A stretch of 64,000 nt of DNA from Mariniflexile sp. AS56 (GCF_030552475.1 NZ_JAUPED010000011.1:1-64000), one strand, 5' to 3'. Shown: positions 1-10,600, counted from the stretch's first letter. Numbers and translations: made by a program. The notes: a model not told the origin generated them from the letters alone.

Positions 1-68
1 TCAGAAACAATATCAAAATATTCTAACAGGCCTTCTGGTAATAAATAACGGGCTAATTCTATATTCAA
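1..68 (-). CDS. N-terminus of a probable ISAon1-like transposase, cut by the window edge
   Basis: Reading leftwards from a TTG at 66-68 gives LNIELARYLLPEGLLEYF followed by DIVS before the sequence ends. The LLPEGxLEYF motif is, from memory, typical of the N-terminal region of ISAon1-family transposases. A purine-rich AAGGAG lies a few bases upstream of the TTG, and an in-frame stop precedes it, so the frame starts here. Only about 22 codons are visible, so the call rests on one motif and could be wrong. Confidence 0.4.
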   Translation of the reverse strand, partial: MNIELARYLLPEGLLEYFDIVS

Positions 69-140
69 AATCTAAACTCCTTTTATTCAAAGATAACATT
101 CTCCCTAACTTTTATGTTTGACCCTATATGAGCACAAACA

Positions 141-187
141 GGATCAATGCATAATTTATACGGCTCCCCAGAAATATGCATTGATCC
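141..187. repeat. Perfect 12-bp inverted repeat
   Basis: GGATCAATGCAT at 141-152 is exactly reverse-complemented at 176-187 with a 23-bp loop. It lies between the probable transposase start and the end of the YaiO-type gene. It could be a hairpin terminator for the exopolysaccharide operon, although no T-tract follows immediately, or part of an insertion-sequence end. Confidence 0.6.
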
Positions 188-223
188 GTTATAAGTCGTT
201 TTTAAAATGCGATTTTTGATGTG

Positions 224-1489
224 TTACCTAAATTTCATATCCCATGATAAGGCCAGAGAATAAATCCAAAAATAAGAACCTGGATCAAAACTAATTTCTT
301 GATGTGATACACCTGCTTGTACACCCCAAGAATTTTTATTGTTATTTGTAGTAAAATAGTAGCCCAAATTTAATTTTTGAGATTGTAAATTTATGATGGA
401 GTTTTCGTTTCCTTCAAAATCAAATCGGTAAATGTCTGGTGAAAAACCTATACCTGCAGCAATACTAAAATAGTTGTCGGCATTACTTCTGTATTTTCTG
501 TAATTAAGTTCGCCAGATTGACTTGCTCCAGAATCGCCTGGTGTTATGTAGGTACGAAAGGACCAATAACTATTTCCCGTATACCAACCAGCAGATCCTG
601 TGTAAATTGTAGTTGTTGTACTGTATTTTAAGGCTCTAAAACCTAATGAGGCCTCAAAACCTTTTGGTAATGATTTATATAGTTCGGCACCATACCTGAA
701 GTCGGGATATAAAAACGAATTTGAAATTCCTAAATTGGCATAAGCGTATAAACCTTTGGTAATTCTAGGATACATATCTACTTCAAATTGAGCGCCTGTA
801 GAAGCGAAACGATGGCTTAAATTCACTTTACTGTGAATACTACCATATTTGGTTTGTCTCACATATTTAACCGTGTAATATTGCATGGGATCGAAATTTT
901 CGGAATATAGATCAACCGAACTTCGCACTCCAATGGCATTGTTACTAAGTTCATCAATTAAGCTAGATTTATATGTTATTGATTTTTCATGATCGGGGTG
1001 GTTTTTCAAAATAGATGCTACTGTAAGTAAGGCTTCTTCATGGTTGTTTGAAGCAGCTTCAGCACTCGCTTTTAAATACAAAATGTCTGGATTGTCAGGA
1101 AAATGTTTTAATGCTTTTTGAGACATTTCTAGTGCGCTAAAAGGTGATTTACTCCAAAGTTCATTTTTTATAGCGGCTTCCCAAGTATCTAATCTTTCAG
1201 GACTATTCTTTAAAACGTATTCAAATTCTATTTTCGCTTTTTTGTATGCCCCATCCCATGAATAGGTGCTCCCTAAAAACGATCTGATGTCATGATAATC
1301 TGGATACTTTGTTAATATTAGTAATAAGGTGTCTTGAGCTTGTTTGCGTTGTTTGTTAAAGGCTAATTCGCGCGCAGTTTCAAAGGCTTTATCGGGGTCG
1401 CCTTCAAACACTTCCTGCCCATATGATAATGCGCATACAAATAAAAGTACTGCCATTAAATAGGTTCTTATTTCATTCTTATTTATCAT
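224..1489 (-). CDS. TPR plus YaiO-family outer-membrane beta-barrel protein
   Basis: 421 residues. A signal peptide (about 1-24, ending SYGQ) is followed by TPR-like helices (about 33-175) and then a C-terminal barrel region (about 180-421) rich in alternating aromatic and polar strands and ending in Phe-Arg. The TPR-then-barrel order resembles YaiO and, in layout, the PNAG export porin PgaA. It is the last gene of the minus-strand operon, and its ATG overlaps the stop of the sulfatase-fold gene by 4 bp (ATGA), implying translational coupling. Likely role (inference): outer-membrane exit or docking site for the polymer made by the adjacent GT2. The polymer is unknown. Confidence 0.75.
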   Translation of the reverse strand: MINKNEIRTYLMAVLLFVCALSYGQEVFEGDPDKAFETARELAFNKQRKQAQDTLLLILTKYPDYHDIRSFLGSTYSWDGAYKKAKIEFEYVLKNSPERLDTWEAAIKNELWSKSPFSALEMSQKALKHFPDNPDILYLKASAEAASNNHEEALLTVASILKNHPDHEKSITYKSSLIDELSNNAIGVRSSVDLYSENFDPMQYYTVKYVRQTKYGSIHSKVNLSHRFASTGAQFEVDMYPRITKGLYAYANLGISNSFLYPDFRYGAELYKSLPKGFEASLGFRALKYSTTTTIYTGSAGWYTGNSYWSFRTYITPGDSGASQSGELNYRKYRSNADNYFSIAAGIGFSPDIYRFDFEGNENSIINLQSQKLNLGYYFTTNNNKNSWGVQAGVSHQEISFDPGSYFWIYSLALSWDMKFR

Positions 1490-3906
1490 TTTAAGGTTTG
1501 TTTGAAGGTTGAATATTCTGAATTGTCTGGATGTGTTTTAGTGATACTATCCATTATCTTTTTAGCTTCATTCTTGTTCTCCATTCGAAAATAAGCTTCT
1601 GCCATTTTGAAGCTAATTTCAGGATTAATCACCTTGTTTTCTAAAGCTTTTTGATAAATGGCGATCGATTTATTTTCTTGGTTAGACCACCAATATAAAT
1701 CTAATAGTGCCAAATAGGCATCATCGTAATATGGTGCACATTTTAAAGCATTTAACAGCTGCTTTTCAGCCTTTGTATAATCGTGTTGCCATGCGAGTGT
1801 GCGCCCTTTTAATATGATAGCGTCTGAATAATTTGGGTATTCATTTAAAATATAATCACATAGTAATTGTGCTGTTTTGTACTTTTTGTTAAAAGCCAAA
1901 TCTCTAGCTATTAACAGGGTCTCATCGAAGGTTTTTCCTTTGGTGTATCTATTAATCGTTTTTTGTTGTGCTTCTGAAAATTTAAATTTGGCGGTTACAT
2001 AAATATTTAAAGAATCGGGGAATATTTTATTTCTTTGGGTAACGTATGCGTTCATTTTTTTAAAGGCGAATAATGAGTCTGAAATAGTTTTTACCAACGC
2101 TTCATCTGTTACTTTGTAAGTCCCGAAATTTTCAGTGATTTTGAATAATTCTTTATTGTTTATGAAATAGTCTTTGTAAATCATGTCACTAACATTGCCT
2201 TTGTATCTCATAAGCGGTATACTATTCACGTTTCTAAAATGTTTGACCGTATCCAAACCTTTCCCCATCCAAGCTGTTTTTTTTAAGGGTTTGAATTTAT
2301 AATTATGCGTTAGGTAACTAAGTAAACTAGGGGTTACATCCCAGTGTGAAGATACCGATTTAAAAGATTCGGCCTTTTTTAGCATCGGACTGTATATGAG
2401 TAGCGGCACATGAAACCTACATAGTTTATCTTTTTGTTCAATAGGAATCAGTCTGTGATCTCCAGTAATTATGAAAATAGTATTAGCATAATCGGGTCTT
2501 TTGGAATATGATTCCATGAAATTTTTAATAGCATCGTCAGTATATAAAAGACTTCCGAAAATAGCTTTATGATTTAAAATCTCGTTTTTTAGTGCTTCTG
2601 GTTTTTTAGAATTATTCAATAAACGGTCAACCTTTTCCATGTAAATGTCTTTTCCCGGAAATTCGAACGGTTCATGATTGGAAAGCGTCATAATAATATC
2701 TAAGCGAGGTTGCTTTTCAACGTCCATAGAAGCTATGGCTTTCTTAAAAATTTCACTATCTGGATAGCCCCAAGAAAAACCACCGGAATTTCCTTTAGTT
2801 TTTGCATAACCGTCTCCAAAATTAGATTCATCTACAAGGGTGTCGATACCATTATATTCTAAAAAATTTATTTTCCGGTCAAAGCTTGATGCATCACCTG
2901 AAATATATGAGGTGTAGTAACCATTGCCTTTTAGTATACTAATTAAAGAATGGTGTGACGGCATTTTTTTAAGTTCCATAAACCCCTTTTCTCCATAAGG
3001 TAAGGACCCAAATAAAGACGGTAATATACCAAAGGAGCGGCCTGTTGTGCTAACAAAATTCTCCCAGAATAGTGATTTTGATGCCAATTCATCCAAATAA
3101 GGAGTGAACCCACTATAGGTATTGCCATTTATAAATTCGCCGCCTAAACCTTCAACAACCATAACCACAATGTTAGGTTTATCTGGGCCTGCTTCTATAA
3201 AAGGCGATAAAACATCTTCATTATTGAATGGTTTTAATAACGGAAAATCATTTCTATCTTGAGTATTAAAAGCATTGAGTTTGCTTTTTTCGCTTTGAAA
3301 CTTTATAATATCTTTCACCAAATAAGCTGTTTTGTTTTGATGTGTATCACTAGCTGTATTCGGTAATATTAATTTTAAAGCACCAAGTACTACAAGTAAT
3401 GAAGCTACAAAAACAAGAATGAATCGTGTGTTAGAATAGGTTTTAATTAAAAAATTAATAAGGTAAAATAAGATTACAAAAAGAATAAATGGCAGAAAGT
3501 AAATAACTGATAAGGGCTCTGAGCCTGAAACGGTGCTAAAAATATCGTCATAGGAATACCCTAAAATATCGGCACCTAAATTTATGAGCGTTGTTAAACT
3601 ATATTTTACAAGTGCAAATTGAAGTATTACGAGTAAAACGAATAGCATGCTGATTACTATAAAAGCAACCTTTTCTCGAATAATATTGATGAGTATGAAT
3701 ATGGGGAAGCACAAGATGCCTATTATGAATCCGCTCCAAAAATCATTCAATAATTTGTAGCCTAAAGTGATTACTCCATGAGGTGCATCAAGCCTGGGGT
3801 TGCCTAAATAAAGTTCGTAGCTGCTTATAAACCAAAAGGTGCAAATCAGCGCCAATACAGTGTACAGGTAGTTTAATGTTGCTTTGTTTTTTAGGCTGAA
3901 TTTCAT
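1486..3906 (-). CDS. Membrane sulfatase/LtaS-fold transferase with C-terminal TPRs
   Basis: 806 residues. Five predicted membrane segments (about 10-32, 55-75, 80-102, 133-156 and 161-182) precede an extracytoplasmic alkaline-phosphatase-superfamily domain (about 243-560). Visible features are the metal-binding E252 in VVEGLGG, a T287-T288-G-R-S candidate nucleophile, and the D483-H484 pair in a TGDHR motif. This layout matches LtaS-type phosphoglycerol or phosphoethanolamine transferases better than soluble sulfatases. From about residue 664 to the end are TPRs resembling those of the neighbouring YaiO-type protein. Probably it modifies the exported glycan with a phospho-substituent (inference). 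The start is an ATG 14 bp after the GT2 stop. Confidence 0.75.
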   Translation of the reverse strand: MKFSLKNKATLNYLYTVLALICTFWFISSYELYLGNPRLDAPHGVITLGYKLLNDFWSGFIIGILCFPIFILINIIREKVAFIVISMLFVLLVILQFALVKYSLTTLINLGADILGYSYDDIFSTVSGSEPLSVIYFLPFILFVILFYLINFLIKTYSNTRFILVFVASLLVVLGALKLILPNTASDTHQNKTAYLVKDIIKFQSEKSKLNAFNTQDRNDFPLLKPFNNEDVLSPFIEAGPDKPNIVVMVVEGLGGEFINGNTYSGFTPYLDELASKSLFWENFVSTTGRSFGILPSLFGSLPYGEKGFMELKKMPSHHSLISILKGNGYYTSYISGDASSFDRKINFLEYNGIDTLVDESNFGDGYAKTKGNSGGFSWGYPDSEIFKKAIASMDVEKQPRLDIIMTLSNHEPFEFPGKDIYMEKVDRLLNNSKKPEALKNEILNHKAIFGSLLYTDDAIKNFMESYSKRPDYANTIFIITGDHRLIPIEQKDKLCRFHVPLLIYSPMLKKAESFKSVSSHWDVTPSLLSYLTHNYKFKPLKKTAWMGKGLDTVKHFRNVNSIPLMRYKGNVSDMIYKDYFINNKELFKITENFGTYKVTDEALVKTISDSLFAFKKMNAYVTQRNKIFPDSLNIYVTAKFKFSEAQQKTINRYTKGKTFDETLLIARDLAFNKKYKTAQLLCDYILNEYPNYSDAIILKGRTLAWQHDYTKAEKQLLNALKCAPYYDDAYLALLDLYWWSNQENKSIAIYQKALENKVINPEISFKMAEAYFRMENKNEAKKIMDSITKTHPDNSEYSTFKQTLK

Positions 3907-3920
3907 TTAATTTAAAGTGT

Positions 3921-5357
3921 CTATTTATCCTCGACGGGTTGATGATTTGTTAATCCTGTACGACTCATTTCTCCCCAAGATTTCTTGCCTAATAAAAAAT
4001 CGATATTCCCTTTTATACCAGCAAACATAACGAATGGATGGTAAATTAAGGGTTCTAAAAGCGCTGTTCCGATAAGTATCAATATATGCTTTGATTTTTT
4101 GTATTGTTGAAACGAAATTTCTTCAAAGTAAAGCGCTGTAAACGAAAATAGAATAGCAAAACTATAAACTACTCCAAAAAATATTAGAAAAACCAACCAG
4201 TTAATTTGACCAAAAAACACAAGCACGATGAAAAATAGAATACCAAGAAATTCTATAATAGGTGCAAGCCATTCAAAAAAGAGCCAGTAAGGGGCACTTA
4301 ATAGTCCTAATACTTTGTATTTAGGGTTAAAAATCATTTTTTTATGTAGCAAAAGTGTTTCAATAGTACCACGTGTCCAGCGGTTTCGTTGTCTGTATAA
4401 TATTTTCCATTGTTGAGGTACTTCGGTCCAGCATAAAGGGTCTGGAACAAAGGCTACGGTATAGTCCACTTTCTTTTCCTGCATCATACGTCTCATACGT
4501 ACCAACAGCTCCATGTCTTCCCCCACGGTATTTGGGTTGTAACCCCCAGCTTCTATAACGGTTTCTTTATCGAACATACCGAAAGCTCCAGATATAAGTA
4601 GTAAACCATCAACTTTAGACCATGCCATTCTGCCCATTAAAAAGGCGCGAAAATATTCAATAATTTGAGCACGTGCTAAAAAGGTGTTTGGTAATCGTAC
4701 TTCTATAATACGGCCATCTTCAATAATACACGAATTGGCTATTCTTATTATTCCGCCAGAAGCGATAACCTTTTTATCATTATCTAAAAATGGTTTTATA
4801 AGTTTTAATAAAGCATCTCTTTCCAGAACACAATCCACATCAATACAGCATATTTTAGGGTTATTACTAATGTTGATGCCGGCGTTTAAAGCGTCTGCTT
4901 TTCCACCATTTTCCTTGTCTACAATTTTTAAATTTTTATAGGCTTTTTGTTTGGAGATATACACACCTCTTATTTTCTCGGTGTGAATGGCGTTATGGTA
5001 TAATGAATCATCTAGTACCATATCAAAAGTATCCAAAAGCTTCTGTAAAGTACCATCTTTACTTCCGTCGTTTATAATGATGATTTCAAAGGAAGGATAA
5101 TCTAAAGTTAATAAAGACCGAACATTTTCAACAGCATTAGCTTCTTCATTATAAGCAGGAGCGAGGATGGAAATGGACGGTAAGTTTGAGGATTTAAGAA
5201 GGGCAATCTCATCTTGAAAATTGTTTTTCTTTTTGTAATCTCTTAGTTCAATTAAAGAAAAAATGGCAGAGAAAATATATCCTGAACAAATAATGAGACC
5301 ATATGCCAAAAAGACCCAACTGGCAATTTCTATGATCTGATGAAAATTAATATTCAA
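3921..5357 (-). CDS. Processive family 2 glycosyltransferase (PgaC/IcaA/BcsA-like)
   Basis: 478 residues. An N-terminal membrane helix (about 12-36) is followed by a cytoplasmic GT-A domain. Motifs seen are APAYNEE at 66-72, INDGSKDG near 96-103, the DVD metal site at 173-175, the catalytic-base D281 in GEDMELL, and Q323-R-N-R-W327, the QxxRW signature of processive synthases. C-terminal helices (about 345-440) complete the topology of PNAG, hyaluronan or cellulose synthases. It likely polymerises and extrudes a glycan at the inner membrane. The substrate cannot be read from the sequence, and no PilZ domain is seen. The frame starts with TTG and no ATG lies nearby, so the exact start is uncertain. 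Confidence 0.85.
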   Translation of the reverse strand: MNINFHQIIEIASWVFLAYGLIICSGYIFSAIFSLIELRDYKKKNNFQDEIALLKSSNLPSISILAPAYNEEANAVENVRSLLTLDYPSFEIIIINDGSKDGTLQKLLDTFDMVLDDSLYHNAIHTEKIRGVYISKQKAYKNLKIVDKENGGKADALNAGINISNNPKICCIDVDCVLERDALLKLIKPFLDNDKKVIASGGIIRIANSCIIEDGRIIEVRLPNTFLARAQIIEYFRAFLMGRMAWSKVDGLLLISGAFGMFDKETVIEAGGYNPNTVGEDMELLVRMRRMMQEKKVDYTVAFVPDPLCWTEVPQQWKILYRQRNRWTRGTIETLLLHKKMIFNPKYKVLGLLSAPYWLFFEWLAPIIEFLGILFFIVLVFFGQINWLVFLIFFGVVYSFAILFSFTALYFEEISFQQYKKSKHILILIGTALLEPLIYHPFVMFAGIKGNIDFLLGKKSWGEMSRTGLTNHQPVEDK

Positions 5358-5429
5358 AATTAGTTTTGTTTTTAATGGGTTAAAAATTAAGTCTTTTTAA
5401 TACCGCTAAGCAGGTATAAAAAACAAAAT

Positions 5430-6494
5430 CTAGGGGGTTAGTAAGGGTGATTTTAATATTAAATCAATGCTATCTATGTTAAATGATGGTTTTGACCTAA
5501 AATAGCGTTCTAGATTGTAATAAGTAACTTTTACACTGTTATTTTCTTGGTAGATACCTAAACCTAAGTCTGCTAAATGCTTGTAAGTACCAATGTGCTT
5601 GATGGTTTTAAGTGTTTCTTGTTTTATAAGTTGTGTTTCATTGTGAAATTTAGAAATTAAAATGGGTAAAAGTTCATTATGTTCCATTTTCCCAAGGCTG
5701 CGTATGGCTTCTTTTCTTATAGCTTCTTCCTTATGGTCAATAAAAGCCATAAGTACGGGGATGTTTTGAAATTGATTAAATTCCGACATCATTCTTATTG
5801 AAAATGCGACTACACTGCACATGTCGTGGTTTAACCACTGTGAAAAATCGGGGATTTCACCTTTATAGGCATTCTTTAAACTATTCTCAATATAAATTTG
5901 TTGCCACAATGTTAATGGACTTTTTATTTTGTTTAGGAATCCCAATGGGTTAGCTTCAGATAAATTTAATATGTATAAGATGGCTTGTTGCCTAACCTCA
6001 ATTTTTTTATCGTTAATAAGGGGGTCAATAAGTCCTTCAGGAATTTCTATAGATAATTGAGAAAGCACAAAAAGGGCTCTTGCTTTTCGCTGCCATGCGT
6101 TCGATTTTAATTCAGATACTATATAATCATAAAGACCTAAGGATATGAAAAGATTTTTAATCATTGCTGTAGATTCCCCTTTTAGGTTTTCATTGAATAT
6201 TAAGAGTTGTTTAAGCGCTATTTTTAAATGAAAGTTAGTAGGTAGGTGTTCTTTTTTGAGTTTGAATACCTCTTCGTTTTTATCGAAATCTTCATCAAAT
6301 AAATAAGAATTTATAAAATCCAATAGAATGTTTTCTAAAGCTTTTCTTCTTTTAAGCTTTAAATTTTTATTCAATCGTTGGTAATACAAAGCGCTAATAA
6401 GAATTAACGATAGGCAAAAAAAGCAAAGGCTTAAAACAAAGTTTAGCTTTAAAATAAATGGCCATGCCTCAAAGGGTGAGGAGTGAAAATTCAT
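5430..6494 (-). CDS. Membrane-anchored HEAT-repeat protein
   Basis: 354 residues. One N-terminal transmembrane helix (about 12-36) is followed by a basic segment and a helical-repeat region. HEAT-like units are clear around 125-175 and 225-320 (for example IRKEAIRSLGKMEHNELLPIL). HEAT solenoids act as protein-protein scaffolds. Lying between the glycosyltransferase and the response regulator, it could link signalling output to the synthase at the membrane (inference). No catalytic motif is visible. It is separated by about 70 bp from each neighbour on the same strand. Confidence 0.7.
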   Translation of the reverse strand: MNFHSSPFEAWPFILKLNFVLSLCFFCLSLILISALYYQRLNKNLKLKRRKALENILLDFINSYLFDEDFDKNEEVFKLKKEHLPTNFHLKIALKQLLIFNENLKGESTAMIKNLFISLGLYDYIVSELKSNAWQRKARALFVLSQLSIEIPEGLIDPLINDKKIEVRQQAILYILNLSEANPLGFLNKIKSPLTLWQQIYIENSLKNAYKGEIPDFSQWLNHDMCSVVAFSIRMMSEFNQFQNIPVLMAFIDHKEEAIRKEAIRSLGKMEHNELLPILISKFHNETQLIKQETLKTIKHIGTYKHLADLGLGIYQENNSVKVTYYNLERYFRSKPSFNIDSIDLILKSPLLTP

Positions 6495-6563
6495 AGGTTG
6501 TAGGTGTTAAGTGACTTGGGGGTCGATTAAAACTTAATTTAAAACGGTATGCTGTGACTGTTT

Positions 6564-6929
6564 TTAATATTGTGCCAAAGTGCGTCTAACTCTAAGAGAA
6601 AGCTCGTTTGGGCTAAATGGTTTTGTTATAAAATCTTCCACACCCATTGTAAAGGCATCGGTGATTATATCTTCTTGATTCGATGTAGAAAGCACAATAA
6701 TGGGCATTCCTGGTATGTTTTGTTTTATATATTCTATAATTTGACTTCCAGAAACAAATGGAAGCATAAGGTCTGTAAGTATTAAGTCGAAATTTTCTGT
6801 TTTCAATTTTTCTAAAGCATCTCTGCCATCACTTGAAATGATTACGGTGTAACCATCTTTGATTAATTTAAATTCCAATGATTTCACAACCATGGGATTA
6901 TCTTCTACTATTAAAATTCTTTTTTTCAT
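6564..6929 (-). CDS. Single-domain response regulator (receiver only)
   Basis: 121 residues forming a complete CheY-like receiver. The acidic pocket is E9-D10, the phospho-acceptor is D53 in LILTDLMLP, the switch Ser is near 82 and the conserved Lys is in ITKPF near 103. There is no output domain, so it must act by protein contact, plausibly on the HEAT protein or the synthase encoded next (inference). The start lies 2 bp after the stop of the Hpt gene, so the two are almost certainly cotranscribed and partners in a phosphorelay. Confidence 0.9.
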   Translation of the reverse strand: MKKRILIVEDNPMVVKSLEFKLIKDGYTVIISSDGRDALEKLKTENFDLILTDLMLPFVSGSQIIEYIKQNIPGMPIIVLSTSNQEDIITDAFTMGVEDFITKPFSPNELSLRVRRTLAQY

Positions 6930-6931
6930 GC

Positions 6932-7663
6932 TTAAGCGTATTTAGGGATATCATTTTTAAGTTGCAAATCAATGGTTGTGTACAGTTCATGTAATTGCTG
7001 TACGAGCTCTGGTATATTATTTTCAGTTGCTTTATAAACAAGGTCGTTGCAAAGGTCCCTGCCTATAGTACTCTCTAATATTTCAAAAGAAGGTTTAATA
7101 TTGTGTGCTATTTCACGAATGGTATTAAATTGATTAATTAGAAGTGCTTCATTTATCTCAGCGAGTTTAACTGCTACAGAATCTCTAAAAATATTCAAGG
7201 ATGTGAGTATAAACTCTTCATTACCATCAGATAAATTTATTAAATAATCTAGAGAATAGTCTTTATCATCTAGTTCGTTGGGGCTACCCACTTCTTTAAT
7301 TTTTGAATTAATAGTAGTTATAGATTCCTTAGAAAATGGTTTGTTAATAAAATCGAGTCCGTTTCTGTTATTTGAGATAGCATTTATGTCGCTGGAAATT
7401 AATACAGGAATAGTTATTTTCAATTCTGATTGAATGTAATCATGTGTTTGAAAACCATTAAGTGGTGAAGCCTCTTTTTCTATAATCATTACATGTGGAG
7501 CCTCGTTTTCCTTAATCCAGCGTATGGCTTGCATACTTCCTTCGCATGTGTAAACAAGCCAATTGTTCATCTCTGCTAATCGCAGAAACGTGTTGGTGTG
7601 TTCGGTATCTTGCTCCACAAGTAAAATCTTGATTTGTGGTGAGGATTTGGATAGTAGGTTCAT
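6932..7663 (-). CDS. Pseudoreceiver-Hpt phosphotransfer protein
   Basis: 243 residues. Residues 11-125 form a receiver-like fold, but the phospho-accepting Asp is replaced by E62 (MIIEKEASPLNG), while D19 and K108 (NKPF) remain. Residues 135-235 are a histidine phosphotransfer domain with H187 in the typical AHNIKPS motif. The neighbouring hybrid kinase has two receivers but no Hpt, so this protein likely carries phosphate from the kinase to the lone receiver encoded 2 bp downstream. Glu for Asp can mimic constitutive phosphorylation, so the pseudoreceiver may be locked on or purely structural (inference). Confidence 0.8.
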   Translation of the reverse strand: MNLLSKSSPQIKILLVEQDTEHTNTFLRLAEMNNWLVYTCEGSMQAIRWIKENEAPHVMIIEKEASPLNGFQTHDYIQSELKITIPVLISSDINAISNNRNGLDFINKPFSKESITTINSKIKEVGSPNELDDKDYSLDYLINLSDGNEEFILTSLNIFRDSVAVKLAEINEALLINQFNTIREIAHNIKPSFEILESTIGRDLCNDLVYKATENNIPELVQQLHELYTTIDLQLKNDIPKYA

Positions 7664-7699
7664 GTTCTATTTAATATTTGGGGTGCTCACTAATTTTGT

Positions 7700-10600
7700 T
7701 TAATACTGGGCTGTGTTATTACTTACGTTTTTTTTGTTAGCATGGTTTTGTACCTGTGGTTTTACCAAAAAGTCTATGATGGTTTTTTTCATTCTATCTA
7801 ATATTACTGGTTTTGTAATATAATCGTCCATTCCATGGCTTAAACAGCGTTCTTTTTCACCTTTTACTGTTCTTGCTGTTAATGCAATAATAGGTAAGTG
7901 GTCGCCATCTTTCTCCAAGAGTCTTATTTGTTCGGTCGCTTCAAAACCACTCAAAATAGGCATTTGTATGTCCATGAAAATAAGGTCGATATCTTCTGTT
8001 TCATAAAGACTTACAGCGTCCTGACCATCATTAGCTTCGAAAATGTTTGCCTTCGGAAGGATTTTACTCAATATAGTTCTCGATAAAAATTTATTTACAG
8101 GATTATCTTCTGCTACCAGTATGTTGAAGGTTAATTGAGATAAATCGATGCTTTCGTGGCCATCTGCAGTTTCGTTGTTTTTAAGTACTGGGTCTTCGAT
8201 ATTGGCAATCAATTCAAATAAATTATTCATTTGAATTGGTTTAACCACATTGAATTGCACATCTAGCTCCTTACATTGTTGCTGTATTTTTTTGTCTTCA
8301 CCAGAACTATGTAACAAGATAATAGGGAGACTTTTAGAGGTTAATTCCATTTTTTCTCTAAGATGCCTTATTAAATCCAAACCATTTAAATAGGGCATGT
8401 GGTAATCTATAATAGCCAAATCGAAAGGGTTTTCCTTTTCTAATGATTCAATAGCGTCTATACCGTTTGCAAACGATGTGGTATTAATTTTATCAATAGC
8501 CAACATGTTTTCTAGAATGGTTCTGTTATTGAAATTATCATCAATAATCATAACATTTTTAACCGATTTTGTTTTTGTGACTTTGTGACTTTCCTGATTT
8601 TCTATTTCAAAATTCACTGAAAATGAAAAAACACTACCAGTTCCCAATTTACTTTCAACATGCAATTGGCTGCTCATTAATTGCAGTAATTTGTTGCTAA
8701 TAGTTAAGCCTAAGCCTGTACCACCATATTTTCTGGTAGTAGAAGCGTCTTCTTGATCGAAGGCGTAAAAAATCTTCTTTAAATTATTGGGGTCAATACC
8801 TATACCTGTATCTCTTATAGAAAACTTATAAAGCATTTCTTTTTCGTTGGCAGGGTTGGGTTCGGTTCTTATTTTAAGTTCAATTTCTCCAGTTTCGGTG
8901 AATTTTACGGCATTCCCTAATAAATTAGTTAGGATTTGGCGCAAACGCACAGAATCTGCTTGGATGAACTTATTTGTGGTTGGCGGAATGTCGAGTAATA
9001 CTTCAAGTCCTTTTTCGTGGGCTTGATGCCTAATAATTTCAATAGTCTGACCACAAAGTTGAACCAAGTCGGTTCTTTCATTATTTATTTCTAATTTTCC
9101 AGCTTCAATTTTTGAAAAATCTAGAATGTCATTCAATAAATCCAACAAGGCATTTGCCGAATTATATACAGTATGCATATATTTTTCTTGAACGGTAGAC
9201 AGTTTGGTTTTCATAAGTAAATCGGTAAAACCTATAACACCATTTAGGGGTGTTCTAATTTCATGACTCATGTTAGCCAAGAATTCCGATTTAGATTTGT
9301 TGGCAGCTTCCGCCTTTAGTTTCGATTTTACTAAAGATGTTTCCATTTCCTTTAATTTGGAAATATCTGTTGCTACACCTAAATAACCAGTTGTGTGTCC
9401 TTCATGATTTTTAATTGCTGTAACCACAAGTTGTACCGGGAATCTTTTTCCGTTTTTGCGTATGTACGTCCATTCGCTAGAATCGTGTTCTCCTAAGTTC
9501 GCTTTGTGTATAAATACATTGAAACCTGTTATTTCTTGTTTATATATTTTTGATAATTCTTTACCTTTTTTAGCAACTTCTTCAGGGTCGTGTAATAAAC
9601 CCACATTGAGAGAACCTACTACTTTTTTAGCACTATAGCCTAATAAGTTTTCTGCACCTTTATTGAATTTACGTGCAATACCGTTTAAATCTGTTTCTAT
9701 TATAGAGACATGTGTGGTTGCAGCAAGAAGGCTTTGTAAATCGTTTAGAGTGTTTTGCAATACTCTTTCAGACTTTATACTCTCGGTCATGTCTACAACT
9801 TGACCAATAAGTGAAGTAGGTTTGCCGTATTTATCAGTTAATAACGACACATTTAAATAACAGTATACTATTTTACCACTTTTATGTATGTATCTTTTTT
9901 TAATGCTGTACGACTCGCGTTTTTGACTAATTAGTTCCTTTAAAAACTCGGTATCGTTATATAAATCATCTTCATGAGTTATGTCTTTAGATCGTAGTAG
10001 TAAAAGTTCCTTTTTACTATAACCAATCATTTGAGACAGGTTTTTGTTAACCATAAGCCATTCTCCGGTTATAGAAACAACGCCCATGCCGTTTGGTGAA
10101 TATTCAAAAGCATTCATGAACTTATTGGAGTTTTCTAAAGCAATGCGTTCCAGTTCCTTTCGTTCGGTTATATCTTCAACTTGGGTAATAATAAGATCGT
10201 CAGAATGGTCATGACCGCGCACCATAGACGTATTTAAGGTGCACCAAATTAATGTGCCGTCAGTAGTATAATATTTCGCTTCTAACTTGTAACTGTTAAT
10301 TTTTCCAGCAAGAAGTTTTTGTCGGTTTAATGCTGCTTTTTCTAAATAATCGGGGTGAATTAAATCTTTAAAAGTTAAATTTAATATAGCATCTTTATTA
10401 GATTTTTTAAAGCCGAAAATTTTAAGAACGGCGCGATTCACCATTAAAACTTTGTTGTCTGTATTTACAAGTAGCATTCCTATAGAGGAATTTGTAAAAA
10501 TTTTTTCGAAACGTTCTTTGGTTTCCTTCATTTGAAGGTCCTGTTTCTTTTTCTCGTTTATATCTTGAAATGCCCCAAAAATTCGGATGCATTTTCCGTT

